NCBI GenBank assembly: GCA_032158295.1
Contig: CM063254.1
Span: forward strand, 186,001-250,000
Length of the DNA: 64,000 nt
Source of the DNA: Pycnopodia helianthoides
Taxonomy: Eukaryota > Echinodermata > Asteroidea > Forcipulatida > Asteriidae
Direction: 5' to 3'
Translations under genes and position numbers: made by a program
Shown: positions 47,046-57,892 of the stretch, in pieces
How positions within the stretch are numbered: the stretch's first letter is position 1
How the letters are laid out: each line of letters opens with the position of its first letter
The notes under the pieces: generated by a model
The model's database searches: none
Told to the model about the DNA's origin: nothing
What the model saw: only the letters and a program-made list of their open reading frames with translations

Positions 47046-49681
47046 ACCCAGTAACTGGGGCGCTGTATTCCTTTTTCGAAATTTTGACATTTTCTGTCAT
47101 ACTAGCGCCCCAGCGAAAGCTACCAAAAATATGGGGAAGTGCAATATTTTCATAAAAAATCAGAGATGTCACACCAAAAATGCTCCAAAATGATGGAAAT
47201 ACCCGACGAATTACCTTCAAAACTGCCAACTGGCCTCTCCATATGTTTAAGATGTAACACCAGGCAAGAAATTGTACTCACAGAAATTTGTCCGGCTAAA
47301 AAATGATGATTTTTGAGACATTCCCGGTTTCCGTTGATCATGTCCAGCCATCGTTTTCATGAACGACCCTGCGGGGGTCCTACTAAAAGCCGACAACACG
47401 CCGACAACGCTGACAACAAGTCCAGAGTGCCGACAACACGCCGACAACAAGTTTCAGATACCTTAAAACCAGCAAATAAACCAAGGATTTATTAGAAATA
47501 TGTGTACTATGTAATATTAACAAAAATGCAATGGCATAACTTCACGAAAAGTCCGAATTTTTAACCAGAAAAAAAAACACGAAAATACACGGAGTGTGGT
47601 CGGACGCCATCTTGGCCTAAAAAACCGTGTTTCGACCATTCTATTATGATACAGGTAAGATGTATTTAGCGCTTACAAAACAACAGAGGGCGGGCGTCAT
47701 CCCACGGCTTATTATTGCTATTGGCATAATAATTACTAGGCCATCACTACACCCCCGGATGTGTTACCCCCGTATCATAATGAAATGGTCGAAACACGGT
47801 TTTTAGGCCAAGATGGCGTCCGACCGCACTCCGTGTATTTTCGTGTTTTTTCTGGTTAAAAATTTTCGTGAAGTTATGCCATCGCATTTTTGTTAATATT
47901 ACATAGTACACATATTTCTAATAAATCCTTGGTTTATTTGCTGGTTTTAAGGTATCTGAAACTTGTTGTCGGCGTGTTGTCGGCACTCTGGACTTGTTGT
48001 CGGCGTTGTCGGCGTGTTGTCGGCTTTCAGTAGGACCCCCGCAGGGTCGTTCATGAAAACGATGGCTGGACATGATCAACGGAACCAGGGAATGTCTCAA
48101 AAATCATCATTTTTTAGCCGGACAAATTTCCGTGAGTACAATTTCTTGCCTGGTGTTACATCTTAAACATATGGAGAGGCCAGTTGGCAGTTTTGATAGA
48201 CCCAGTAACTGGGGCGCTGTACTCCTTTTTCAAAATTTTGACATTATCTGTCGTACTAGCGCCCCAGCGAAAGCTACCAAAAATATGGGGAAGTGCAATA
48301 TTTTCATAAAAAATCTGAGATGTCACACCAAAAATGCCCCAGAATGACGGAAATACCCAACGAATTACCTTCAAAACTGCCAACTGGCCTCTCCATATGT
48401 TTAAGATGTAACACCAGGCATGAAATTGTACTCACGGAAATTTGTCCGGCTAAAAAAGGATGATTTTTGAGACATTCCCGGTTTCCGTTGATCATGTCCA
48501 GCCATCGTTTTCATGGCTACCCTGCGGGGGTCCTACTAAAAGCCGACAACACGCCGACAACAAGTCCAGAGTGCCGACAACACGCCGACAACAAGTTTCA
48601 GATACCTTAAAACCAGCAAATAAACCAAGGATTTATTAGAAATATGTGTACTATGTAATATTAACAAAAATGCAATGGCATAACTTCACGAAAAGTCCGA
48701 ATTTTTAACCAGAAAAAAAAACACGAAAATACACGGAGTGCGGTCGGACGCCATCTTGGCCTAAAAACCGTGTTTCGACCATTCCATTATGATACAGGTA
48801 AGATGTATTTAGCGCTTACAAAACAACAGAGGGCGGGCGTCATCCCACGGCTTATTATTGCTATTGGCATAATAATTACTAGGCCATCACTACACCCCCG
48901 GATGTGTTACCCCCGTATCATAATGGAAAGGTCGAAACACGGTTTTTAGGCCAAGTTGGCGTCCGACCGCACTCCGTGTATTTTCGTGTTTTTTCTGGTT
49001 AAAAATTCAGACTTTTCGTGAAGTTATGCCATTGCATTTTTGTTAATATTACATAGTACACATATTTCTAATAAATCCTTGGTTTATTTGCTGGTTTTAA
49101 GGTATCTGAAACTTGTTGTCGGCACTCTGGACTCGTTGTCGGCGTGTTGTCGGCTTTTAGTAGGACCCCCCCAGGGTAGCCATGAAAACGATGGCTGGAC
49201 ATGATCAACGGAAACCGGGAATGTCTCAAAAATCATCCTTTTTTAGCCGAACAAATTTCCGTGAGTACAATTTCATGCCTTGTGTTACATCTTAAACATA
49301 TGGAGAGGCCAGTTGGCAGTTTTGAAGGTAATTCGTTGGGTATTTCCGTCATTCTGGGGCATTTTTGGTGTGACATCTCAGATTTTTTATGAAAATATTG
49401 CACTTCCCCATATTTTTGGTAGCTTTCGCTGGGGCGCTAGTACGACAGATAATGTCAAAATTTTGAAAAAGGAGTACAGCGCCCCAGTTACTGGGTCTAA
49501 GTTTTGAAGGTAATTCGTCGGGTATTTCCGTCATTTTGGAGCATTTTTGGTGTGACATCTCTGATTTTTTATGAAAATATTGCACTTCCCCATATTTTTG
49601 GTAGCTTTCGCTGGGGCGCTAGTATGACAGAAAATGTCAAAATTTCGAAAAAGGAATACAGCGCCCCAGTTACTGGGTCTA
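47043..49681. mobile_element. Foldback DNA element (host copy), interrupted by a second copy
   Basis: The ends are TAGACCCAGTAACTGGGGCG and its reverse complement, flanked by GCATGGGGC on both sides (47034-47042, 49682-49690). The element is 47043-48196 plus 49500-49681, about 1.3 kb. It is nearly a pure palindrome: left arm about 47043-47640, a unique centre of about 130 bp (47645-47780) and the right arm. Each arm carries an internal GCCGACAACAC minisatellite. No transposase is present. It probably relied on a hAT- or Mutator-type transposase (inference from the 8-9 bp duplications). Confidence 0.85.
48197..49499. mobile_element. Nested second copy of the foldback element
   Basis: A full copy with the same TAGACCCAGTAACTGG ends, inserted into the right arm of the host copy and flanked by the 8-bp duplication AGTTTTGA (48189-48196, 49500-49507). 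The uninterrupted left arm of the host copy contains TTTTGAAGGTAATTCG (as complement) once, confirming the target site. It has the same arms and centre as the host copy and is nearly identical to it. Confidence 0.85.
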
Positions 49682-49714
49682 GCATGGGGCTAGATTGGCC
49701 CATGATTGGCCCTA

Positions 49715-49810
49715 CTCCTAGAATTATGAGGTTCGATCTGCTATCGGCTCCGTAGCGGATCGAACCTCATTCATAATTCTAGGACTAGGACTAGGACTAG
49801 GACTAGGTAG
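49715..49810. repeat. Hairpin followed by ACTAGG hexamer repeats
   Basis: CCTAGAATTATGAGGTTCGA and TCGAACCTCATTCATAATTC form a stem around a short loop, and the right arm runs into four to five ACTAGG units. It lies just below the candidate NUP107 first exon. Confidence 0.75.
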
Positions 49811-49906
49811 GACTAGACTGGAGACTGGAGTAGATAATGGGCTGCTACTGCTATGCTAGTGCTAGTGTCTAGAGACTCTAGTGAAAATCACGATAAATAA
49901 AGTGGT

Positions 49907-50080
49907 TCATGCCTGGTAAATGATTCCCAGTGTAGTGTCAGGTGGTTCCTGCATAGACGAAAACGACACCGAATGTCTGTCCCCAGCATCCGATCTTCGC
50001 GTCTGATACTGCTCACGCTCAACTCGCGACTGATGACCACCGCCGAGTTCACCATCGTCCTTTCTTCTGGTTCCCGCCAT
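49907..50080 (-). CDS. Candidate first coding exon of NUP107 (or separate small ORF)
   Basis: An ATG in strong context (CAAGATGGCGGG) at 50080 opens a hydrophilic frame beginning MAGTRRKDDGELGGGHQSR, with a stop at 49907. It faces NHP2 head to head and lies upstream of NUP107 exon 2, so it may be exon 1. A phase-2 donor is needed, and only weak ones (GTCGTT or GTCTAT near 49960) are visible. It could equally be unrelated. Confidence 0.3.
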   Translation of the reverse strand: MAGTRRKDDGELGGGHQSRVEREQYQTRRSDAGDRHSVSFSSMQEPPDTTLGIIYQA

Positions 50081-52424
50081 CTTGTTTGTTGAATCAGTGA
50101 CCAGTGGGAGGCATATAACCAACACCAATTAGTATCCGAAGTAAATTAGTGCATGCGCCTCAAGGAAATACTAAACATCACCCAGTCCCTCCAATTCCAA
50201 TGTAACAATATTCATCCAGTGTAACAATATTGACTCGGCCTGTTCTGTGTTATTGTATGATACATGGGAGTACATGTACACATGTAGTTGTTATTAAAAC
50301 AATATTATGTGGGGTTGATAGTTCTTGGCCTTACCTGTCGACTATTAGTGCTATGTACAAAACGTGTGACCTTTAAAAATAGCATTTATTGTAATTTTTG
50401 TCGGTAGGTAATTGTAACAGCTTATTCTCTTGTTTAAAAAAAAAACAGTTTTTGAAGGTTGGGTCATCATATAGATTTTTTTTTTGTCAACGTGAGGCTG
50501 ATTTATAGGCAGGGATGAGAACTTTCAAAATTTTATCTGAATTCAGATTTTTCAAAGTCTGCCTGATGGTAAACAAACAATAAATGCGGTATTTAGTCTC
50601 CAAATACGTCATGCTGTTTGAAACTCCCAAAAGCTTGATGGAAGCTATAACACAATTAAGGGATTATCAAAGGTAGAGATACCACCATTTCAACATACCT
50701 CCTAAGATCTTGATACCAGTTTCTTACTTTTTGGATAGCAATGACTCTCTACCCTGTATAGGCTAAATTGTAAATAAAGGTACAATAAAAGTGTGACTAG
50801 TTTCAGCTGAATACAGTGTCTGAAAACAACAACTTCAACAAATTAGAATACAAACAAACAACTGGATGTTTACTACCATTACCATTTTAAAACAAGAAGG
50901 TTTTTCTATAAAAATTACACAAATGTTTTTCGGGATCATTACCAAAGGATGACTCTACCTTTATAACCTTACGTATGGATCCACAGATTCTCAGTGTTAC
51001 TACATCAATTAGACTTACAGCCAGACTTGTTGCAGCACTTGCAGCAGTGCAGCCAGACTTGTTGCATGCACTGCAGCAGTGCAGCCAGCTCGTCGCAGCA
51101 CTTGCAGCAGTGCAGCCAGACTTGTTGCAGCACTTGCAGCAGTGCAGCCAGACTTGTTGCAGCACAACTTGCAGCAGTGACAGCCAGACTTGTTGCAGCA
51201 CTTGCAGCAGTGCAGCCGACTTGTTGACATTGTTCAGCAAGAGTGTTGCAGAAGTTGTTTCAGCAAGAGTGTTGCAGCAAGACTTGTTGCAGCAAGGTGT
51301 TTCAGCAAGAGTGTTCAAGTTCAATTCACTAATTCAATTTATTATAAACGTCCCGTTAAAAAACATGAAAATCGTTTTCCAGTGTGCATCTTACAATAAA
51401 AACACATTAATAAAGATAAATTTGTAAAATAGAAAGGAAGTACTATAAAAAGATAAACGGGATAAATTACACAGTGACAGAGATACCCCCCCCCCCCCAT
51501 CGAAAAAGTACAAGGGTGACGACCAACAAATTAAAAATCACCGAAGGTAAAGGAACAATTAAAACACAAGTACAACAAACGAGGCATACAGAAATTGTCT
51601 GTGGATGCCAGCAAACCAGAAAGAGTACTGTTCCATGGTTGCAGCAAGACTTGTTGCAGCAAGACTTATTGTGTGTGCAATACACCGATGAGCCCCAAAG
51701 TTTGCATTTAGCTTTGAATGAGTCAGTAATTTTGAAGCGGAAAAAACTAAAATAATGTTTGTAATCAAGATAGACTCTTCATTTATAAATTCTGAAGATT
51801 AAAGAAATACCGTTGATGTTTAAATATATTGAAGACTGGTAATGTTAGAGGTGTATAGTGGAGTGTGTTTTTGTAGTCAGCTCGCGTGTTTGTTATAATA
51901 AAAGTGAGAGGACTTATGCTGCCAGTTTAATGTAGCGCAAGCAGACGTTTACTTCGGATACTATTGGTGTTGTAGCAAAGAGCCCAAATCTCAACGTTTG
52001 AGAACAAGCATCCACCGTGCAGTGACCCCTATCATTGGGTCACTAATTCGCATCCGGTTGAACTAAACAAAATAAAGAATGAGATTTTTTACAATCATAA
52101 ATTACTAATAAAATTTGCACTCATTTATTTTAATAAAATAAGATTAAAGTATTTTATCAATCTTTTAAGAGAATAAAATATCGTTTTGCAGAATTTAGGG
52201 TCGTTAGTCTTGTAAGTTGACCTTTGAACTTACAGTACACGGTTGAGTAAATTGATGGTCTGGTAACCCACCTGCTAGTATTTGACTCGCTCAAAACAGA
52301 AGCTAAAACCAGTCTACGCCTCCTAATAAACCTAGCGTTCGTTCACATTGCACGTGTAGTTAATTGATTGGAATTAAGCGTAAAAACTGTTTCGTGAAAT
52401 TTCGGGATTTAACACTCAACTAAA
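50081..52424. promoter_or_regulatory. Divergent NUP107/NHP2 upstream region
   Basis: It separates the candidate NUP107 first exon (minus) and the NHP2 start (plus). A 25-bp inverted pair (CAACACCAATTAGTATCCG near 50125; CGGATACTATTGGTGTTG near 51954) brackets about 1.85 kb, suggesting that an element split an older short bidirectional promoter (inference). It contains the minisatellite at 51018-51220. An E-box CACGTG is near 52351. No TATA box was seen. Confidence 0.4.
51018..51220. repeat. 32-bp minisatellite, about six units
   Basis: The unit contains ACTTGTTGCAGCACTTGCAG then CAGTGCAGCCAG; six adjacent units with small indels. A related piece (GTTGCAGCAAGACTTGTTGC) is at 51638-51668. Open frames across it (Gln/Cys/Leu-rich) are repeat products. 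Confidence 0.85.
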
Positions 52425-55400
52425 ATGGTGAAAACTCCAAAGAAAGACAAGGAACGAAAAGAAAGAGTCGAATCAGTTGAAGAAGATGAACCACAGGAGC
52501 TGACATACGAAGAATTGGTGGAAAGAATTGCGCCAATAGCGAATCCTCTGGCTCCGAAAAAATTGACAAAAAAACTCTACAAAACTATCAAGAAAGGTAA
52601 TTAAGCCTATACAATTACATGTACGGATCACATGTACATACGGGGATCGACCCCCAGAGCAGCCCCAGAGTTTCTTAAAAGCGGCACATTGCCTTCAAAT
52701 CTCTCTCAAAAAAAAAAATTTGTTTTAATTGCTCAACTTAGTTGTATGCACAAAAAAACTTAACAAAATTTTCAAGGGAAAGATGCTAGAATCCTAGATG
52801 ACGAATCTATTCTGACCGCCAATTTGTCTTTCAAAAGTTCAATGATTTTTTATTTGAACAAAAATGTATACTTTTTGAGGTTTTCGTTTGTATTGTTTGT
52901 AATTGTGTCGGTCGCAGCATTCTGGTCAACACATCGATTTATCAGTTTATACTTTATGACAACTCTAATAACTCAAGGCAACAAAATGTGATAGCCAGAG
53001 AAATAAATGTAGAATATCTGGAGTGGAAATACTTATTAATTAAAATATTTAGCTAGTTATATTTTCACAACTCAACTGTGTGCTCGGTCATGTCGGTAAT
53101 CAATTTGTATTTGCTTTTTTTGTTCTGACTGACTGAACGTAAACAAATTTTTAAAAGATTTTACAATGTGAAATCAATATATTTATTATATTTAAATTTA
53201 CTTTGCCATCGTGTATCAAGAAAATTACCAGGCTAAACAATTTTGTTTTAAATGGATTAGCAAAAAATAATAAAACAAAATGAAACATTAAAAAAAAATC
53301 AACAAAACATAAAATAATAAAAGTAACATGAAAATAAAGAAAAAAATTAAACTAGAATCTAAATAAAATAATGAAACAAAGAAATTAAGAAATAAAAGCC
53401 AAAGCAAGATCATTAAATTGGTGAAAGTGTAGGTCATTCTCGAATCTGTACGAAAATCACTTACACATGTACCAGTGCAGTAGTGATGATGTGGTGCAAT
53501 GGTGTTCACACGCACAAACCATCACATTGGCTAAGTCTATGGATTGAGAAAATGTGTTGTTTTTACGAGAAATAAACCAAAAAGATGTATGCATTTGTAT
53601 GTGAAGTATTTGATAACTTTCATGAAATCATTGAATTGACGCTCAATAGTGCGACCAACAGACCAATGTACTTGTAAACTAGATAAATTATATGTGTTGG
53701 TCTTGGTGGTTGAAAAAGCGACAGTTTTATTCCGCAAATACATGTTGAAGTAATATAGTTCAAGTAACAGTTATGCATTCTTTTCTGGGCTTTTTTTCAG
53801 CTTCAAAAGTGAAAATGCTGCGAAGGGGAGTAAAGGAGGTGCAGAAGTTTCTCAGAAAAGGAGAAACGGGGTAAGTTGTATAAAAAATGCACACACAAAA
53901 CAACATTTCTTTCTTTGTGTATAGCTAAAATTTACCCTTACCCTCCTAAGTCTTTCTACTTCCTCATTGCCGAAATGAAGGATTAAGAAGGACTGAGGGT
54001 TGTTTGCTCAAGTAACAATTGCTTATCACTGGACCCCGCCCCCACCAACTTGACTGAAGCAGTCCTACAATAGTTCTGACGTGTGTCCTCAATAATACTC
54101 GGACTGGGCCGAACATTTAGGCAGTCATGTTACTGAGCTGCCACTAAGTGCAGGGTTCTGCCCACAGTGGACGGTGCCCGAAAACCGGCCCGGCACTCGG
54201 GATTCCCGGACCACCACTCGGGATTCTCAGACCACCACTCCGGATTCCCGGACCACCACTGGCAGAATTTTCTCAGTTTCCGACCACAACACATTTTCCA
54301 AATATTTAATTAAACTTGCAATTTCTTGCAAAGTCTAAAAATTGGGTACTATTTACCAGTGAAAAGGGTTTCCTAAGCCATAAATTTTGAGTACTTCCTT
54401 GGTTTGAGTCTATTTTTATGATATACCATGTAACCATAGAGCAAGGAACCTTTATGGTGTAACTGATCCATCACACAGTCGTTTCCAGGTAAAACATTTT
54501 CTCCGCCACTAAGTAAATCCTGGGCAGAACACTGTCAGTGTATAAATAACTAAGCCTATTTATAAGAACGAGTAAGGGAAACACGTAATTTCAGACAGGT
54601 TAGATATTCCCACATTCAATCCATTCTCAAACTGTGGAGCAATTATGCAATTGAATACTATTTAATTGAATAAATATTCAAAATGCATACATTGTGTCTT
54701 GTGGGAGTTGTAACCCTCTGTATGACTGTCGGAAGTATCAAGGGTTAACTACTTAATCAAACTTAATACTGCTGTTGTTAACTTTCTCATAAGTTCCGTC
54801 TGGCACGCTCGTTCATTTAATCGAGATGTGAGTCGCACAACGCTTCATGAACTTGTTTCACTATTGTCTCTTCAAGGTTTGTGGTGTTTGCTGGAGATGT
54901 CACGCCAATAGAAGTCATGTGCCACCTGCCTGTAGTCTGTGAAGACAGAAATATACCCTATGCCTAGTCCCAGCAAAGAAGGTAACCCAAAAGCAGAGTT
55001 GTTATTGATTTTTTTATTAGATGATTTTCAGTCACTCCATTCTGTTCCAGACCTATAGATGTGATGCACTGCTATGATGGGATCATTCAGTGCTATTTTG
55101 CAGTCCTATATAAATAAGGACAACTCACATTATCTTTGAGCAAACTTGAATCCTCAATTCTGACTGGTCGACCCATAACAACAAGGGGTGTGATGTAAAC
55201 CTATATTGCATGGCCCATATCACACCCTGCGTATTGCCCTGTTCTAACTTCGTGTATTGCCTTAATTTAAGCTAAGCATCAAGGTTGCTTCAAGATAAAT
55301 TTTTTATCACAGGCGCGCTCATGGAATACGGAAAAATGACGAAGGCCGAGTTTATTATGGGACGCAGAAGCACTACATTTTTCCTTATTCCACTCATGCT

Positions 55401-56139
55401 TGTGTGATTAATTAGAGATACCAGCATACAAGTCATTGTGAGTTGTCAGGACTTAGATGTTAATATTTATTTACATCTATTTTGACTTCACTTCACTGCA
55501 TCCCTGGCCTTTGACATTTCAGCTGAACACTACTTTTAAGTCTATTTTGGAGTGCATATAATTATATACTTTCAAAGTGCCTTCAGATGCTGAACTTAAA
55601 CAGCCATATCACTGTGATTGGTCAGTAATTTTTTCAGATTTCAGGATAGTGTCACTGTGTGTCTTGATATAAGTGAATTTACAAATGACCGAAGAAAGGC
55701 ATAGCCTATCCAAACCTCAAGTGATCAATTTGTTTGATCTTTAGAGTTTGTAAATCCTCTACAGTGTAAAACTCTTTTAATTCCTAGACTATTTTTCAGT
55801 TTGTTGTGTTCGGGTTGTTTTTCATTAGTTTCTTTTCTCAAAGAAACATGATCAATCTCCAAATTGTTTGAAACATAAACATTTCTGGGAAACTAGGTAT
55901 GCATTAATCAGCCTTAAAATTGTTTTCTCTTTTTCTAAATTAATCATTTTGCCTGTCATATTTCCTGTTATTTTGTCTGCCATGTTGACCCATAAGTTCT
56001 TTCTTGTTGATAGGATCTTGGAGCAGCAATGGGAGCTAAGAGATCAACTTGTTGCGTCTTGGTCAAGACACATGAAGATTACGCGGATGTCTTTGAGGAA
56101 TGTCATCAGCTTGTTAAACAGCTACCACCACCAATCTAA
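52425..56139 (+). CDS. NHP2: NHP2, H/ACA ribonucleoprotein subunit 2 (frame broken in exon 3)
   Basis: Four exons: 52425-52596, 53801-53870, 54877-54981, 56014-56139. NHP2 is a small L7Ae-family RNA-binding protein of H/ACA snoRNPs (rRNA pseudouridylation, telomerase RNA). Exon 1 gives [16 protein letters not shown]...[20 protein letters not shown] and [12 protein letters not shown]; exon 2 [18 protein letters not shown]; exon 3 [20 protein letters not shown] then CEDRNIPY; exon 4 [20 protein letters not shown] then [20 protein letters not shown]. Length and order match the human 153-residue protein. Odd: exon 3 continues TAT GCC TAG, an in-frame stop at 54965-54967, where the family reads YVYIPSKxDLG. 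The words CCC AGC AAA GAA follow in another frame (2 nt short), and the exon 3/4 junction carries one extra nt. So either the assembly has indels here or this copy is damaged. Confidence 0.85.
54140..54535. mobile_element. GGTTCTGCCCA-ended element, copy 2 (NHP2 intron)
   Basis: The ends GGGTTCTGCCCACAGTGG and CCTGGGCAGAAC are inverted. A three-fold short repeat of GGATTCCCGGACCACCACT lies near the left end. Opposite orientation to 36442-36722. Confidence 0.65.
55150..55420. repeat. Dispersed repeat shared with 27350-27540
   Basis: TTGCTTCAAGATAAATTTTT, TATCACA.GCGC.CTCATGGAATAC and GGCCGAGTTT...CAGAAGC recur at 27395-27540 in the same order. NHP2 intron 3. Confidence 0.5.
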
Positions 56140-56167
56140 ACAAACAGCTACCACCACCAATCTTAAC
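56116..56167 (+). repeat. 26-bp tandem duplication over the NHP2 stop codon
   Basis: The unit AAACAGCTACCACCACCAAT plus CTAAAC occurs twice. The first copy carries the stop TAA (56137-56139); the second has CTTAAC at the same place, so it is one substitution from the first. Confidence 0.9.
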
Positions 56168-56518
56168 AGTCAGACTTTTATCTGAATTCTGACTTTTTTT
56201 TATCTGTCTGGTGTAAAAAAAAAAAACTCTGATATTTTCTCCAGATAAAAATAAGTCATGCTCTTTGATCTACGTCTCTAGCGCTGAAGATTCTATAACT
56301 CCAGGGGTTATCAAAAGGTGGAAATGCCATCATTTCAATGTACCTCTTAAGATCTGGATCCCAGTTTCAGACTTTTTCATCGGCAGTTACCCTCACCCCT
56401 GATACGCACAATAGAGTCAGATTTGTTATTATTATTTTTTCTAGATAAAATTATACAAATTTAAGTTGTTCAAGTTGCAGAGAAAAGTGTGTTTTATTCA
56501 TTTACTCTCTTGACACTC

Positions 56519-56887
56519 TTAAAGGCAGTGGATACTTTTGGTAATTACTCAAGAAACGCATTACTATAAAAATTTACTTGGTAAGGGGCACCTGAGAGCT
56601 GCTGATGGTATAAAACATTGTCAGAAAGGACTCTCTCTGAAGTGTTTTGAGAAAGAGGTAATTTGTCACTAAAATATTTGAATCTGAGAAAGGCTTCTTT
56701 CTCAGGCATTTTCAAGCACACAATAGTTCTATGCAACAAGGGTGTCTTTTCTTTCATTATTTTCTTGCAACTTTGATGACCAATGGAGCCCAAATTTCCA
56801 CAGGTGTGTTATTTTATGTATATGTTGGGATACATCAAGTGAGGATACTGGTCTTTGAAAATTACCAAAAGTATATCCTGCCTTTAA
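56519..56887. mobile_element. TTAA-flanked inverted-repeat element (369 bp)
   Basis: Begins TTAAAGGCAGTGGATACTTT and GGTAATTACTCAAG; ends AAAATTACCAAAAGTATATC CTGCCTTTAA. From memory, close relatives of this repeat are abundant in sea star genomes; that is the main basis for the organism guess. Confidence 0.7.
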
Positions 56888-57731
56888 TGATCTGTTCCGC
56901 AAAAGGATGTTCCAGACCAGGACTCAATGGGAATTGTTTGGAGACACTTGGTTGCAGCAAACTTTCTAGATCCATTGTTCGGATGTGTACACAACCTTAG
57001 AAAAAGGAGACAATGGAGAATATAATGCCTTGTCTGCTGCCACCTGGCGCATCTAAGGCCTAAAAACCATGTGTCCGTCATGTGTTGTGTCCGATGCGTC
57101 TACTATTGCACAATTCTTTAAAACAAAAATACACGCCTGTCAGTGCACATACTTTTTACAAATAATGCAGTATGCAGTACGGAGACATAGAGGGAATTGT
57201 GTGCGTTGCTTGCGTGTATTTTCATTTTTACGCATTACGTATGAGGTACACATGGATTAACCTACCCCCCCCCCCCTTCAGTAGATTTGGCTGTAAAATG
57301 GCTGGACACTAGTCATATGAAGTTATACTACCACTACCAGCTTAGAAATATCTTGATCTAACTTAAAAAGGATTTTCTACATAGTAATTTATCAATTTTA
57401 AATTGCTTCTTTTAAATGTAAATATTTGGGTAATAAAAACTGCTCTGTTGGATACTATCAGCTGATTAACCAAATTAAGCAAATCATCATTTATTACCAG
57501 TTTGAACTTGAATGTTATTTTGGCAACTTATAATTAAAGATTGTTTATCAAACCCTTCTGTTAAAAGTATTCCCTTTTTTATGTATAACTTCAATGCATA
57601 GAATAAACCATATTCTGTACATAGCATATACTTTTGGTTTGTTCGTTTTCTTAATTTAACCCTATCCCCTTTCTGTCTTTGGCTAGAAACTTTTGGAGTC
57701 CAATTTTAGAAAAAACAACCTTTCTGTAGCT

Positions 57732-57892
57732 CCAATAGAACCCCTTGCATTGGCCGCCATTGTTGATGTAACTTGCATGCGTGAAGGGCTATCATTGGCT
57801 GAGAGTTTTGCGCAGTGTGTACATGCATGCATGTTTCCATTGTTATTCATCAAAGATGGTGGTCAATGACGTCATGTGCAATCCATCCATTG
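57732..57892. mobile_element. Palindromic MITE, copy 3
   Basis: Left CCAATAGAACCCCTTGCATT, right GTGCAATCCATCCATTG; the interior GGCTGAGAGTTTTGCGCA and CATCAAAGATGGTGGTCAAT match copies 1 and 2. Confidence 0.65.

Noticed and set aside
51018..51220. CRISPR-like repeat array
   Set aside because: Units are directly adjacent with no unique spacers, in a eukaryotic context.
50887..51427. Gln/Cys/Leu-rich frames on both strands
   Set aside because: Products of the 32-bp minisatellite; open in several frames at once.
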